The notes: generated by a model from the letters alone, not told the origin. DNA of 64,000 nt from JAJDAH01 sp964487605 (GCA_964487605.1 CAZARU010000016.1:1-64000), one strand, 5' to 3'; positions 8,108 to 16,583 are shown, counted from the stretch's first letter. Numbers and translations: made by a program.

Positions 8108-9283
8108 TCAGCCCCCGTCGGAAGCCTCGGCTTCCGGCGGCGGCGGCACGTCGTCGTCGAGCTGGTCCAGGTACCCGTCGGGAAGCGACACGCGCTGCGT
8201 TCCCGAGCGCTTGCCCCGAGGGACGCGGAGGGCGGACGTCGGAAAGCGCTCGAGTGGATCGAGCGTCGCGAGGGTCTCGCGAAGCTCCGCCAAGGACACG
8301 ACGCGCATGAGGCGCGCACGCAGCTCGGCGCTCCCCCGGAAGCCCTTGGTGTACCAGGTGGCGTGTCGCCGGAACGCGCGAACCGCGGGCCCCTCGCCCA
8401 TCCAGGCCGCGAGCCTCGCCGCGTGCTCGAGCATCACCTCGACCACGCCGCCGAGCGTCGGCGGCGCGTCGGGATTTCGCCCGTCGAAGACGGCGGCCAG
8501 CTCACCGAAGAGCCAGGGGCGGCCGAGGCAGCCACGACCCACGATGACGCCGTCGCACCCGGTGGACCGCATCATCCTGAGTGCGTCCGGAGCTTCCCAG
8601 ATGTCGCCGTTGCCCAGGACGGGGATCTTCACCGCGGCCTTGAGCTGCGCGATGGCGTCCCAGCGCGCCTGCCCGTCGTAGAGCTGCGCCGCCGTGCGAG
8701 CGTGAAGCCCGACCGCGGCCACGCCCTCCGCCTCCCCCACCCGTCCGGCCGTCAGAAACGTCAGCAGCTCGTCGCTCACGCCGAGGCGAAACTTGATGGT
8801 CACGGGCACCCGGCCGGCGCTGGTGACCGCCGCACGCACGATGTTCCCGAGCAGCTTCGGCTTGAGCGGGATGGCCGCGCCGCCGCCCTTCCGCGTCACC
8901 TTGCGGACCGGGCACCCGAAGTTCATGTCGATGTGATCGACGCGATCCTCGCCGACGAGCCACTTCACGGCCTCGCCGACGTAGTGCGGATCGACGCCGT
9001 AGAGCTGCAGGCTGCGCGGCGATTCGTCCGGATCGAAACCGGCGAGCCGCAACGTCCGCTCGCGGCCCTCCACGAGGGGCCGCGCGGTGATCATCTCGCT
9101 GACGTACAGACCTGCGCCGAAGCGACGGCAGATCCCGCGGAAGGGCGCGTTGGTGACGCCGGCCATGGGCGCGAGCACCACGGGCGGCCACACCCGGAGG
9201 GGACCCAGGTGCACGGGGCGGAACTCGCCCGGGCGCGCCGCCGGCACGTCGCGATTGGCCTCGCTCACCCATTCCGGCGCCAT
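8108..9283 (-). CDS. dus: tRNA-dihydrouridine synthase (DusB-like)
   Basis: 391 residues. FMN-dependent reduction of uridine in tRNA. Seen: an A-P-M-A-G-V-T-N flavin-site motif at about 38-45, an M-N-F-G-C-P segment with the catalytic Cys at 124 followed by K-V-T-R-K-G-G-G, an L-H-A-R-T motif with nearby Tyr, and N-G-D-I and V-G-R-G phosphate-binding turns. The C-terminal 40-50 residues extend beyond the usual 320-345 and are acidic. The start is 7 nt after the stop of the exported protein upstream on the same strand, so the two are probably co-transcribed. Confidence 0.92.
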   Translation of the reverse strand: MAPEWVSEANRDVPAARPGEFRPVHLGPLRVWPPVVLAPMAGVTNAPFRGICRRFGAGLYVSEMITARPLVEGRERTLRLAGFDPDESPRSLQLYGVDPHYVGEAVKWLVGEDRVDHIDMNFGCPVRKVTRKGGGAAIPLKPKLLGNIVRAAVTSAGRVPVTIKFRLGVSDELLTFLTAGRVGEAEGVAAVGLHARTAAQLYDGQARWDAIAQLKAAVKIPVLGNGDIWEAPDALRMMRSTGCDGVIVGRGCLGRPWLFGELAAVFDGRNPDAPPTLGGVVEVMLEHAARLAAWMGEGPAVRAFRRHATWYTKGFRGSAELRARLMRVVSLAELRETLATLDPLERFPTSALRVPRGKRSGTQRVSLPDGYLDQLDDDVPPPPEAEASDGG

Positions 9284-9290
9284 GTGCGGG

Positions 9291-10556
9291 TCAGAGCGGT
9301 AGCACGACGAAGAGCTGCGCGCCCCAGAGCAGGTCCCAGTTCAAGGGAGGGGTGCCCGCGTTCTCTTCCTCGCGCGAGACCGTCTTGAAGGCGAAGAACG
9401 TGGCGCCTCCGCCGCTCACGACCGCGCCGAGCAGGAGCGTGGGCTTCGCGCGGATGAGCGGATGCAAGTAGCCCAGGGAGGCTTCGCCGCGAAAATAGCC
9501 GATGAGCCAGTCGTCCGGGAGCACGTCGTTGACGGTGAAGTCGCGCATGAGCTCGATCTCGCCGAGACCGACCTGCCCGCGCGCCTCGAGGAAGAAGCGC
9601 TCCGCGCGGCGAGGCATCTCGACACCGAACGCCAGGCCGCCGCCGCGAAAGCGCGCGTCGAAGATGACGGTGTCCAGCGTGGAGTCACCGACGGTGAGCT
9701 GGTACGGCTTCGAGTACGCGGTGTAGCCGAGGCCGAGATAGAACGGCGGCACGTTGCTGCGCAGGTCGTCGCCGATCACGCCGGTGACGTCGTTGTCCGG
9801 CCGGTACCGCGCGCCCACCACGAACGTCTCGAAGTGTGACTCGACGACGAGATCGCGGCTGGTCGCCGGGAAGCGGGTCGCGTCGGACAGATCGTCGTTC
9901 TTGCTCGCGCTGCGCGGGATGATCTGCACCGGGCGGCTGGGCCTCGCCGTCGCCTCGAAGGCGTAGGCTTCGTAGCTGGCCATGGGCTCCCAGATGAAGT
10001 CGAAGGGAACGCTCACCGACCCGAGGACGACGGCGACCTTCGGCAGCGCCGACCCCGCCTTGGCGGCAACGGTCGCGTTGGTGCGACGTGGAGCCGCGAT
10101 GGCGTTCGACTCGTAGTAACCGCGGTTGAGCGTCACGATGCCGAAGAACGTCGCCTGGAGCTCGAGCCGCCCCGTGAGGTACGTGCCGGTGTCCACGTCC
10201 ACGGCGGGGTACTGCTGCGGGCGCCAGCCGCGGTAGCCGACGCCCACCTGGGGATCGAGGCGCAGGTGCTTCCCGATGACCCGCTTCGGGTACTCGTCCT
10301 TCTTGGGTGGCTTCGCCGGCGCCGCAGCCTCGCGCGTTCCGGCGTGGGACCGGCCCGAGCTCGACGGCCGCTTCTGGCTCTTCTTCGCCCGCTCGTTCTT
10401 CTTCTTCTTCTTCTTCTTCGGCCCGGACGACCGGGAGACGCCATCCTTGACGTGATCGCCCACGGCGTCGCCGATGCTCTGCGCCGGGGCGCTCGCCGGG
10501 AGCACGCCCGCGAGCGCCGCGAGCGCGACGCCGAGCAGCGAGGGTCGGACGTTCAT
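9291..10556 (-). CDS. Exported protein with poly-Lys segment and beta-strand-rich domain
   Basis: 421 residues with a signal peptide (cleavage near residue 26), then a basic, disordered segment with seven consecutive Lys at 47-53 and more Lys/Arg/Ser to about 70. From about 90 the sequence alternates aromatic and polar residues in a beta-barrel-like pattern (G-V-G-Y-R-G-W; Y-L-G-L-G-Y-T-A-Y) and ends in V-L-P-L. It is probably an outer-membrane or periplasmic beta-structure protein. The basic tail might contact lipopolysaccharide, DNA or anionic wall polymers; this is inference only. It heads a possible operon with dus. Confidence 0.75.
   Translation of the reverse strand: MNVRPSLLGVALAALAGVLPASAPAQSIGDAVGDHVKDGVSRSSGPKKKKKKKNERAKKSQKRPSSSGRSHAGTREAAAPAKPPKKDEYPKRVIGKHLRLDPQVGVGYRGWRPQQYPAVDVDTGTYLTGRLELQATFFGIVTLNRGYYESNAIAAPRRTNATVAAKAGSALPKVAVVLGSVSVPFDFIWEPMASYEAYAFEATARPSRPVQIIPRSASKNDDLSDATRFPATSRDLVVESHFETFVVGARYRPDNDVTGVIGDDLRSNVPPFYLGLGYTAYSKPYQLTVGDSTLDTVIFDARFRGGGLAFGVEMPRRAERFFLEARGQVGLGEIELMRDFTVNDVLPDDWLIGYFRGEASLGYLHPLIRAKPTLLLGAVVSGGGATFFAFKTVSREEENAGTPPLNWDLLWGAQLFVVLPL
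10398..10419 (+). repeat. Trinucleotide repeat (TTC on plus strand) encoding poly-Lys
   Basis: A run of perfect TTC triplets on the plus strand corresponds to AAG Lys codons of the minus-strand gene. As a triplet repeat, slippage would change Lys number without a frameshift. Confidence 0.7.
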
Positions 10557-10570
10557 GCGCGCGTCGCGCA

Positions 10571-10578
10571 GTATACTC
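10571..10578. promoter_or_regulatory. AGTATACT palindromic -10-like element between divergent genes
   Basis: The 8-bp self-complementary AGTATACT sits in the short region between the minus-strand start at 10556 and the GDPD gene, and can be read as TATACT on both strands. It is a candidate shared -10 for both directions. Confidence 0.35.
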
Positions 10579-10630
10579 GCGGCTCGCCATGGGGCCCCAT
10601 CGTCCGCGGAGAGCCTTCCTGGAGCACCCC

Positions 10631-11395
10631 ATGGCGCTCGCGTTCGCCCATCGCGGCGGCGCGGCGCTGTGGCCCGAGAACACGCTGCTGGCGTTCCGCG
10701 AGGCCCTGGCCCTGGGATGTCCCTACCTGGAGACCGACCTGCATGCGACGCGCGACGGCGTCCTCGTCTGCCATCACGACGCGACGGTGGACCGCACCAC
10801 CGATGGGCACGGCGCGATCCGCGAGATGACGTTCGCGGAGCTGCAGCGCCTCGACGCGGGGCATCGCTTCACCACGGACGGCAGGACGTTCCCGTACCGC
10901 GGCGCCGGACTCCGCGTGCCGGCCCTTCGAGACGTGGTCGCTTTGTCCGGGACCGCGCGGCTGAATGTGGAGGTCAAGCAGCGCGCACCCGACGCCTGCG
11001 AGCCGTTCTGGCGGTTCATCGAGGGGAACGGTCTCGCCGATCGCTTCCTCGTCGCCGCATCCGAGCACGCGCTGGTGCGCCGCTTTCGCGCGCTGTCCGG
11101 CGGCGCCGTCGCCACGAGCGCGAGCCGACCCGAGGTGATCGCCTTCGTGGCCGCCGTGAACGCCCGCGTCACGCGCCTGCTCCCCGTCGCCTACGACGCG
11201 CTGCAGGTGCCCGTCCGCTCCGGGGCCGTGGGCATCGTCACGCCGCGCCTGCTCCGAGCGGCACACGCCCGCGGCGTGCAGGTCCACGTGTGGACCATCG
11301 ACGACGGCGCCGAGATGCAGCACCTGCTCGACCTGGGCGTCGACGGCCTGATGAGCGACAGGCCGGACGTGCTGATGCGCGCCGTGGCGCCGTAG
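10631..11395 (+). CDS. Glycerophosphodiester phosphodiesterase
   Basis: 254 residues of the GDPD family, which hydrolyses glycerophosphodiesters to glycerol-3-phosphate and an alcohol. The start A-H-R-G-G (His7, Arg8), P-E-N-T (Glu16), E-T-D (Glu34, Asp36) and H-H-D (His49) supply the metal-binding and catalytic residues. V-E-V-K follows in mid-sequence, and W-T-I-D-D and D-G-L-M-S-D-R-P close the barrel. No signal peptide, so cytoplasmic. ATG 10631 has a GGAG 6 nt upstream; ATG 10589 is an alternative adding 14 residues. Its last 81 bp recur at 12738-12818. Confidence 0.9.
   Translation: MALAFAHRGGAALWPENTLLAFREALALGCPYLETDLHATRDGVLVCHHDATVDRTTDGHGAIREMTFAELQRLDAGHRFTTDGRTFPYRGAGLRVPALRDVVALSGTARLNVEVKQRAPDACEPFWRFIEGNGLADRFLVAASEHALVRRFRALSGGAVATSASRPEVIAFVAAVNARVTRLLPVAYDALQVPVRSGAVGIVTPRLLRAAHARGVQVHVWTIDDGAEMQHLLDLGVDGLMSDRPDVLMRAVAP
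11312..11392 (+). repeat. 81-bp direct repeat, copy 1 (3' end of GDPD gene)
   Basis: This segment, encoding the last 27 residues of the GDPD protein, matches 12738-12818 in the same orientation with about five mismatches by eye (about 94 % identity). Confidence 0.85.
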
Positions 11396-11427
11396 TGACG
11401 GGGGGTCGGTCGGTGCCTTCGCTGCCC

Positions 11428-12612
11428 TCAGCCCCCAGGCAACCCGGGACAGAAGCGCTCGACGAAGATCTCGTCGATCTCGGGGGTCGCGAGGCTACCG
11501 CGGAACACCGAGGCGTACACGACCTCTCCCGTCTGACCTTGCGACAAGGAGGTCGAAGACAGCGTGAAGATCGGCGACGCGCCCTGCGAGGCGTACGCGA
11601 GCGTCGACACGCGCAGGTCCGCGGTGGGGCCGTCGACGTCGAGCTCGAGGTGGTAGTACGTGCCGATCGTCGGTGCCCAGGACTGCGAGGCCACGGTGAG
11701 GCCGCCTTCCTCGATCCGCACGACCGCGAGGTTCGTGTCGATGGCGACACCCGTGCCGANNNNNNNNNNGAGCGTCAGATCACCGGCGTTCGAGTCGTAC
11801 CGGACGATCACGCGCGGCCCCGTGGCGTTGAATCGGATGCGGAGCCGAAGGCGGACGCTGCTCGAGCCCACGTTCGAGACGGTCGTCGTGTACAGGTACG
11901 CGCTCTGCGCGACGGCGATGAGATCGCCCGTCGACTCGCGGAGGTCGCCGAAGACCGTCCAGGCGAAACCCGGGAAGTCCGACGTGCTCGGGGCTCCGGC
12001 GCCACCGAACTGCTCCGCGAAGAGCGGAGTCGGCGAGCAGCCTGCATCGGCCGCTCCCGCGTCGAGTGTGCCACCCGCACCGCCCGGCGAGCCGCCCGCG
12101 TCGGAGGCGCCCGAGCCTCCCGCGCCACCGGCGCCTGCCGCACCGCTCGCCGCCCCGGTGCCCGCCGTTCCGCTCGCGTCACGCGAGGCGCCGCCGGCTC
12201 CCGTCGCGCCCGCCGCCGATCCCCCGGCTCCGGTGTCCGCACTGGCGTCGGTCCCCGCGCCGCCCGTTCCACCCGATCCCGCGCTCGTACCCCCCGCACC
12301 GACCCCGCCTGCGCCGCCACCTCCAGCCCCGGCGACGCCGGCGACGCCGGCGACACCGCCCGCCCCCGCAGCGCCGGCACCGCCCGCGCCGCCGCAGTCG
12401 CACGGTCCCCACGCCGTGCCCTCGCCGTTGCAGACCTGCCCGCCGGAGCAGTTCGCCTGCCCGGTGCAGGAGAGCGTCGCTCCCGGCGAGCACACCGCAC
12501 TGCCGTCGAGCCGAACGCCGACGCCCGTCTTCGTCTCGCCGCAGCCGGGAAGCGCCACGAACACCCCGGCAGCGAAACCCGCCACGGCGGCGAACCGGCC
12601 CGCACCTCGCAT
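11428..12612 (-). CDS. Gly-rich lipoprotein with C-terminal beta-sandwich (lectin/LamG-like) domain; contains 10-N gap
   Basis: About 394 residues from ATG 12612. Lipobox L-P-G-C (Cys24), then a small Cys-rich segment with two C-x6-9-C loops, about 110 residues of Gly/Ala/Ser/Thr linker, and a C-terminal domain of about 200 residues rich in Val/Leu/Thr strands (A-Y-L-Y-T-T-T, R-L-R-L-R-I-R-F). The strand pattern suggests a concanavalin-like sandwich that could bind sugars; this is inference. Ten Ns (11760-11769) interrupt the C-terminal domain; both sides are in the same frame as assembled. The gene sits between the two copies of an 81-bp repeat. Confidence 0.72.
   Translation of the reverse strand: MRGAGRFAAVAGFAAGVFVALPGCGETKTGVGVRLDGSAVCSPGATLSCTGQANCSGGQVCNGEGTAWGPCDCGGAGGAGAAGAGGVAGVAGVAGAGGGGAGGVGAGGTSAGSGGTGGAGTDASADTGAGGSAAGATGAGGASRDASGTAGTGAASGAAGAGGAGGSGASDAGGSPGGAGGTLDAGAADAGCSPTPLFAEQFGGAGAPSTSDFPGFAWTVFGDLRESTGDLIAVAQSAYLYTTTVSNVGSSSVRLRLRIRFNATGPRVIVRYDSNAGDLTLXXXXGTGVAIDTNLAVVRIEEGGLTVASQSWAPTIGTYYHLELDVDGPTADLRVSTLAYASQGASPIFTLSSTSLSQGQTGEVVYASVFRGSLATPEIDEIFVERFCPGLPGG
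11760..11769. other. Assembly gap (10 N)
   Basis: Ten unresolved bases inside the lipoprotein gene. Ten Ns may be a placeholder rather than a measured length. Confidence 0.95.
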
Positions 12613-12737
12613 CCCGAGCGTGAGCGTAGCGTGTCGGGGGTCGGCCGACCACTCGCGGGGCACGTGGGGCCGCGAAGGCGGCACTCGCCAGGCCGCGCAG
12701 ATCGAGAGCATCGAAGCCGCGCTGGCGGAGCGCGGCC

Positions 12738-12818
12738 GAGATGCGACACCTGCTCGATATGGGCGTCGACGGCCTGATGAGCGACAGGCCGGACGTGCCG
12801 ATGCGCGCCGTGGCGCCG
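12738..12818 (+). pseudogene. 81-bp duplicated fragment of GDPD 3' end
   Basis: Near-copy of 11312-11392. It still encodes D-G-L-M-S-D-R-P and M-R-A-V-A-P, but the stop codon is replaced by GTG and there is no upstream GDPD sequence, so it cannot encode an enzyme. It lies just before ridA. Confidence 0.8.
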
Positions 12819-12867
12819 GTGCGGGACGGCTTGCTGGTCGTACGTTCGCCTCCGCGGCCGCGAGCGG

Positions 12868-12873
12868 TAGACT
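12868..12873 (+). promoter_or_regulatory. Putative -10 element (TAGACT) 6 nt before start codon
   Basis: TAGACT followed by 6 nt and the ATG at 12880, with no Shine-Dalgarno. Leaderless geometry. Confidence 0.45.
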
Positions 12874-12879
12874 CGCGGC

Positions 12880-13266
12880 ATGTTCCAGCGCACGTACTCC
12901 CACGCTCCGTGGGAGGAGAAGGTCGGATACTGCCGCGCGCTCCGGGCCGGGAACCTGGTCTTCGTGACGGGCACGGCCCCCGTGACCGACGGCGGCGGCG
13001 TGTTCGCGCCCGGCGACGCCTACCTGCAGGCAGCGCGGTGCCTGGAGATCATCGACCGTGCGCTCGGCAGCCTGGGCGCGAGCCGCGCCTGCGTGACGAG
13101 GACGCGCATTTTCGTGACCGACATCGACCGGTGGCCCGAGATCGGCCGCGCACACGCCGAGTTCTTCGGCGCCGACAGGCCTGCGACGACCATGGTCGAG
13201 GTGAAACGGCTCATCGATCCTGCGATGCTCGTGGAGATCGAGGCCGACGCAGTCGTGGGCGACTGA
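12880..13266 (+). CDS. ridA: RidA/YjgF/UK114-family protein
   Basis: 128 residues of the Rid family, cytoplasmic trimers of which true RidA deaminates reactive enamines/imines from PLP enzymes. Seen: G-N-L-V-F-V-T-G-T-A-P near the N-terminus, the R-T-R-I-F-V-T-D-I strand, and the closing V-E-V-K-R-L ... V-E-I-E-A-D-A. The residue matching the catalytic Arg105 of E. coli RidA (P-A-R-S-C) is Thr103 here (P-A-T-T-M). It may therefore belong to a Rid subfamily without imine deaminase activity. Confidence 0.88.
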   Translation: MFQRTYSHAPWEEKVGYCRALRAGNLVFVTGTAPVTDGGGVFAPGDAYLQAARCLEIIDRALGSLGASRACVTRTRIFVTDIDRWPEIGRAHAEFFGADRPATTMVEVKRLIDPAMLVEIEADAVVGD

Positions 13267-13288
13267 GCCGCATGAGCATCAACGCCTC

Positions 13289-13852
13289 GACCCAGCTCGG
13301 CTAGACGACATCTCTACCGCGGATGACGAGGCCCTCCGGTCGCGCACCATGACCGCGCTGGGTCGCGTGACGCTGTTCTCGCTCGCCCGCTCACGCTCTT
13401 CGGCCGACTTCGCGGCGGAGCTCTCGCGCTGGTCGGACGCGCTGGCCGAGATCCTGGGCGCGCCGAGCGGCGTGGCGGCGCTGCGGACGCTCGTGAGCTA
13501 TGCTCTCGTCACCACCGAGACTCACCCCGAGCAGCTGCGCCGGCTGGCGACGCAGCTCGGGCCGAAGGCGGAGGAAGCATTCATGACCGGGGCCGACATC
13601 TTGCGAGCGGAAGGATTTCAGAGGGGCATCGAGCAAGGCATCGAGAAGGGAATCGAACGAGGCATCGAGAAGGGAATCGAGCAAGGACGGCTCGAAGGCA
13701 GCGTGGAGCTGCTGCTCGGGCTGCTCGTGGCGCGGTTCGGGGAGCTGCCGGAGGGCGTGGCGCGACGGGTTCGCGGCGCGACGGCCGAAGAGATCGAGCG
13801 CTGGGCGAGGCGGGTGCTGACGGAAGCGACGCTGGACGGCGTGCTCGGGTAG
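13289..13852 (+). pseudogene. 5'-truncated remnant of an Rpn/PD-(D/E)XK nuclease-transposase family gene
   Basis: ATG 13349 gives 167 residues, but the reading frame upstream (from about 13289, L-D-D-I-S-T-A-D-D-E-A-L) still reads like the family, so the original gene began further upstream. The visible part has a helical region, then five near-repeats of G-I-E-x-G-I predicted as a coiled coil, then L-L-L-G-L-L-V-A-R-F-G-E-L-P, the DUF4351-like C-terminus of Rpn proteins. The N-terminal nuclease domain with its Asp/Glu/Lys residues is absent. It probably decayed by deletion behind ridA; a short expressed protein from ATG 13349 is possible. Confidence 0.65.
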
Positions 13853-13930
13853 CGCCAGGCGTGACTCGGGGGAGTCCGTCGCGGGGGCCCACGCTCAAGC
13901 AACGCCGGCACGGGCCGTTCACGTCTCTCG

Positions 13931-14419
13931 ATGGCCCTCCCCCTGGCGCTGCCCAGCACGCCGCCCGAGCCGACGAGCGGCGTCTTCCGACGCGCGCCGG
14001 TCGTTCGCGCGGAGCTGCCCGATCCAGTGGGGCTCGCCGCCGAGATCAGGGAGGCGACCGGCGCCGAGGCGGCGTTCGTCCTGGTCCGTGAAGGGCCCGG
14101 GCGCCTCGCGGCTTCGGTCGTCGCTGCAGCCGGTGGCGTCCGGAAGGAGCCCTCGGAGCGGCTGCTCGCTTGGCTGGCGGCCATCGAAGCCGGAGGGCCC
14201 TTGCTCGTTCCGAGCCCCTTCGCCCAGCGCGTCGGCGCGCGGCGCGTGCTCGCGGTGCCCGCCATGACGCCCTTCACCTTCGTCGGCGCGGTCGCCATTC
14301 CGATCACACCCGGATGGGGCCCGCTGTTGAAGCCGCTGGAGAGGCTCGCGACCGACTTCGCCCTGCGGGCGGAAGCCGCCGAGCGACTGACGCTCGTCGC
14401 GCGGCTCCGCGGCGTGTGA
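13931..14419 (+). CDS. Small GAF-like hypothetical protein
   Basis: 162 residues, no signal peptide or membrane segment. Pattern: an amphipathic helix (L-A-A-E-I-R-E-A-T-G-A), an A-A-F-V-L-V-R-E strand, a central Gly-rich turn, then V-G-A-R-R-V-L-A-V-P and F-V-G-A-V-A-I-P strands and a long C-terminal helix. The order resembles a compact GAF/PAS-like sensor fold, but no ligand or catalytic residue is recognisable. Base use and length support it as coding. No clear Shine-Dalgarno precedes the ATG. Confidence 0.6.
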   Translation: MALPLALPSTPPEPTSGVFRRAPVVRAELPDPVGLAAEIREATGAEAAFVLVREGPGRLAASVVAAAGGVRKEPSERLLAWLAAIEAGGPLLVPSPFAQRVGARRVLAVPAMTPFTFVGAVAIPITPGWGPLLKPLERLATDFALRAEAAERLTLVARLRGV

Positions 14420-14650
14420 TCCGTCGCGCCCGAGGGTCCCACTTCGTCATCGACCTGCAGCTCTGCACGTCCGTTGCAGGGTCGCAGGCGAACGCCGGGA
14501 CTGGAGAACTGCATCGCGCCGCGGTGGAAGTGTTGCGCCGTCCCGCACGTGCGGTGTTTTTCTGACGAGCGACCTGTGCAGCGAACGGTGCAGCTGTCAG
14601 GGTCGCGCTCGTGCCCTGAGCGCGCGGTGCGGGGGCAAGCGAGGCGACTC

Positions 14651-15973
14651 ATGGCAAGGACGATTCGGTGGGCGGAGCAGGCAGTTCTCGCAGCGGCACT
14701 GTCCGTCGTGGGCTGCGGCGCGGACGACGGCGGGTCGGGACGAGTCGGGGGAGGCTCCGGGGGCGATGGCGGGAGCAGCGCCATGGGAGGAACCGGCGGC
14801 ATGGGGGCCTTCGGCGGTTCGGCCGGCACGGGTGGGAGCGGGACCGGCGCAGCCGGCGGCACCGGGCCGATGTGCGTGCCGGCGTACTGCCCATCGCTGG
14901 GGCCCGGGACGACGCCGTGCTGCACGGTCGCAGGCGAGTGCGGGTACGACATGGGGAGCGGATGCGTCACCCAGGGCGCGGGCGGCGCGAGCGGCGCCGG
15001 CGGCAGCGGCGTCGGCGGCAGCGGCGTCGGCGGCAGCGGCGTCGGCGGAGCCGGCGGCAGCGTCACTCCGGTGCATCACGCGTGCAACGACGCGCCACCA
15101 CCCGGCGCGGTCCTCGCGGCGCCGCCCAAGCCCTTCAGCGGCGGGGCGTGCCCGGCGCTCGTCAACGGGATGAACACCTTCGGCGCGCGCCAGTTCATCC
15201 TGGCCGTGCCGGATCAGATCGATCCGAACGAGCGGCTGCCGGTCGTGTTCCTGTGGCACTGGCTGGGCGGCAGCGCGAGCTCCTTCCACTCGAAGGCGTC
15301 CGTCCAGACCGCCGTGAACCAGCAGCGCTTCATCGCGGCGATCCCCGAGCACAGCGGGAAGTTCCTGTTTCGCTGGCCCGCGACGGCGCTCGATCCGCCG
15401 GGGAGCGAGGCGGAGGATCTGCGACTCTTCGACGACATCCTGTCGTGCGTGTCGCAGCAGTACAACGTGAACAAGGAGTGCGTCTCCAGCGCGGGTGTGA
15501 GCGCGGGCGGCATCTGGACGCCGCAGGTGGCGATCCACCGCAGCGAGTACCTCGCGTCGATCATCACGCTGAGCGGAGGTTCGGGCGCCGGTTTCGTGAA
15601 GCCGTGGGTACCCGTGCAGCACAAGATGCCCGCGCTGGTGCTCTGGGGCGGCGCGAACGACAACTGTGCGGGCCTCGCGAGCTTCGACGCGGCCTCTCGG
15701 GATCTCGAGAACGGCCTGGCCAGCCAGGGTCACTTCCTCGTCGAGTGCGTCCATCAGTGCGGCCACGGGGAGCCGCCGTTCGAGCCTCCGCCGGGCCTGA
15801 GCAAGTACGCCGGGCTGTGGCAGTTCGTGTTCGATCATCCGTTCTGGCTGCCCCCCGGCGCCTCCCCCTACCTGCAGAACGGGCTGGGCAACGGGATCCC
15901 GCCGTGGTGCGGCATCGGCGTGGGCAGCGCGAAGCCCTTCACCGGAGTCTGCACCGAACCCAGCCAGTGCTGA
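14651..15973 (+). CDS. Lipoprotein esterase/PHB-depolymerase-like alpha/beta hydrolase
   Basis: 440 residues. Lipobox V-V-G-C (Cys22), then about 110 residues of Gly-rich linker including a Cys-containing island and three G-V-G-G-S repeats, then an alpha/beta-hydrolase domain from about 140. L-P-V-V-F-L-W-H-W-L-G-G carries the oxyanion-region His, G-V-S-A-G-G contains the likely nucleophile Ser284, and C-V-H-Q-C-G-H-G offers the catalytic His. The arrangement matches secreted feruloyl-esterase/PHB-depolymerase (LpqC-type) enzymes. It is likely surface-anchored and acts on an ester polymer; the substrate is unknown. An in-frame upstream GTG (14474) is rejected because it lacks a signal sequence. 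Confidence 0.82.
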   Translation: MARTIRWAEQAVLAAALSVVGCGADDGGSGRVGGGSGGDGGSSAMGGTGGMGAFGGSAGTGGSGTGAAGGTGPMCVPAYCPSLGPGTTPCCTVAGECGYDMGSGCVTQGAGGASGAGGSGVGGSGVGGSGVGGAGGSVTPVHHACNDAPPPGAVLAAPPKPFSGGACPALVNGMNTFGARQFILAVPDQIDPNERLPVVFLWHWLGGSASSFHSKASVQTAVNQQRFIAAIPEHSGKFLFRWPATALDPPGSEAEDLRLFDDILSCVSQQYNVNKECVSSAGVSAGGIWTPQVAIHRSEYLASIITLSGGSGAGFVKPWVPVQHKMPALVLWGGANDNCAGLASFDAASRDLENGLASQGHFLVECVHQCGHGEPPFEPPPGLSKYAGLWQFVFDHPFWLPPGASPYLQNGLGNGIPPWCGIGVGSAKPFTGVCTEPSQC

Positions 15974-16023
15974 GCGCCGCGGCACGCGCGGCACGCGACG
16001 GCTCGTCGCCGCGGAGGGCGTGT

Positions 16024-16029
16024 TAGCGT
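16024..16029 (+). promoter_or_regulatory. Putative -10 element (TAGCGT) 6 nt before start codon
   Basis: TAGCGT ends 6 nt before the GTG at 16036, with no ribosome binding site. Leaderless geometry. Confidence 0.42.
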
Positions 16030-16035
16030 CTGCGC

Positions 16036-16530
16036 GTGCTCCGCGCGATCCGGTGTCTCGTCGCGCTCGCCTTCGCGGCATGCAGCACCACCGCACTCCC
16101 GCCCTCCGCACCGAGCCCGCTGCTGGAGAAGCCCTTGCCGAGTCTCGGGCGGCAGACGCTCACCGGCAAACGGCTGGACACGTCCCAGCTCGACGGCGAC
16201 CTGGTCGTCGTGAAGTTCTTCGCGAAGTACTGCGCGCCCTGCCAGAAGACGCTGCCGGCCGCCGAGCGCCTCCATCGCGAACGAGAGAACGTCGTCGTCA
16301 TCGGAGTCTCGGAGGACGAGACCGAGGCGGAGGCGCGCGAGCAGGTCGAGACCTACGGGCTCACCTTTCGGATCGTGCACGATCGAGGGAACGCCATCGC
16401 GGGACGGTTCCGGGTCAGCGAGCTGCCGCACACCTTCGTCGCGGACCGCGGGCGGCGCGTCGTGTGGGTGGGCGGACCCGATCAGGACGAGAGCGACCTC
16501 GAGCGAGCCATCGATTCGCTCTCGAAGTGA
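16036..16530 (+). CDS. TlpA/AhpC-TSA-like thioredoxin-fold lipoprotein
   Basis: 164 residues. The signal ends at lipobox A-F-A-A-C (Cys16). The thioredoxin fold follows, with active site C66-A-P-C69 in F-F-A-K-Y-C-A-P-C and a cis-Pro in E-L-P-H-T-F. V-I-G-V-S-E-D and D-R-G-R-R-V-V-W-V-G complete the TlpA/ResA pattern. It probably acts as an envelope-anchored thiol reductase or oxidase. A second thioredoxin-fold lipoprotein follows 66 nt downstream under its own -10-like element. Confidence 0.88.
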   Translation: MLRAIRCLVALAFAACSTTALPPSAPSPLLEKPLPSLGRQTLTGKRLDTSQLDGDLVVVKFFAKYCAPCQKTLPAAERLHRERENVVVIGVSEDETEAEAREQVETYGLTFRIVHDRGNAIAGRFRVSELPHTFVADRGRRVVWVGGPDQDESDLERAIDSLSK

Positions 16531-16583
16531 GGAGCCGCGCCCCGCACCCGGCGAGGCCATTTGCGGGCGGCCTGGGCCGCCAC

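Noticed and set aside
12741..13304. An open frame starting with the GDPD-like M-R-H-L-L-D-M
   Set aside because: Only the first 27 codons match GDPD; the rest is a shadow of ridA in another frame. It is listed as a duplicated fragment instead.
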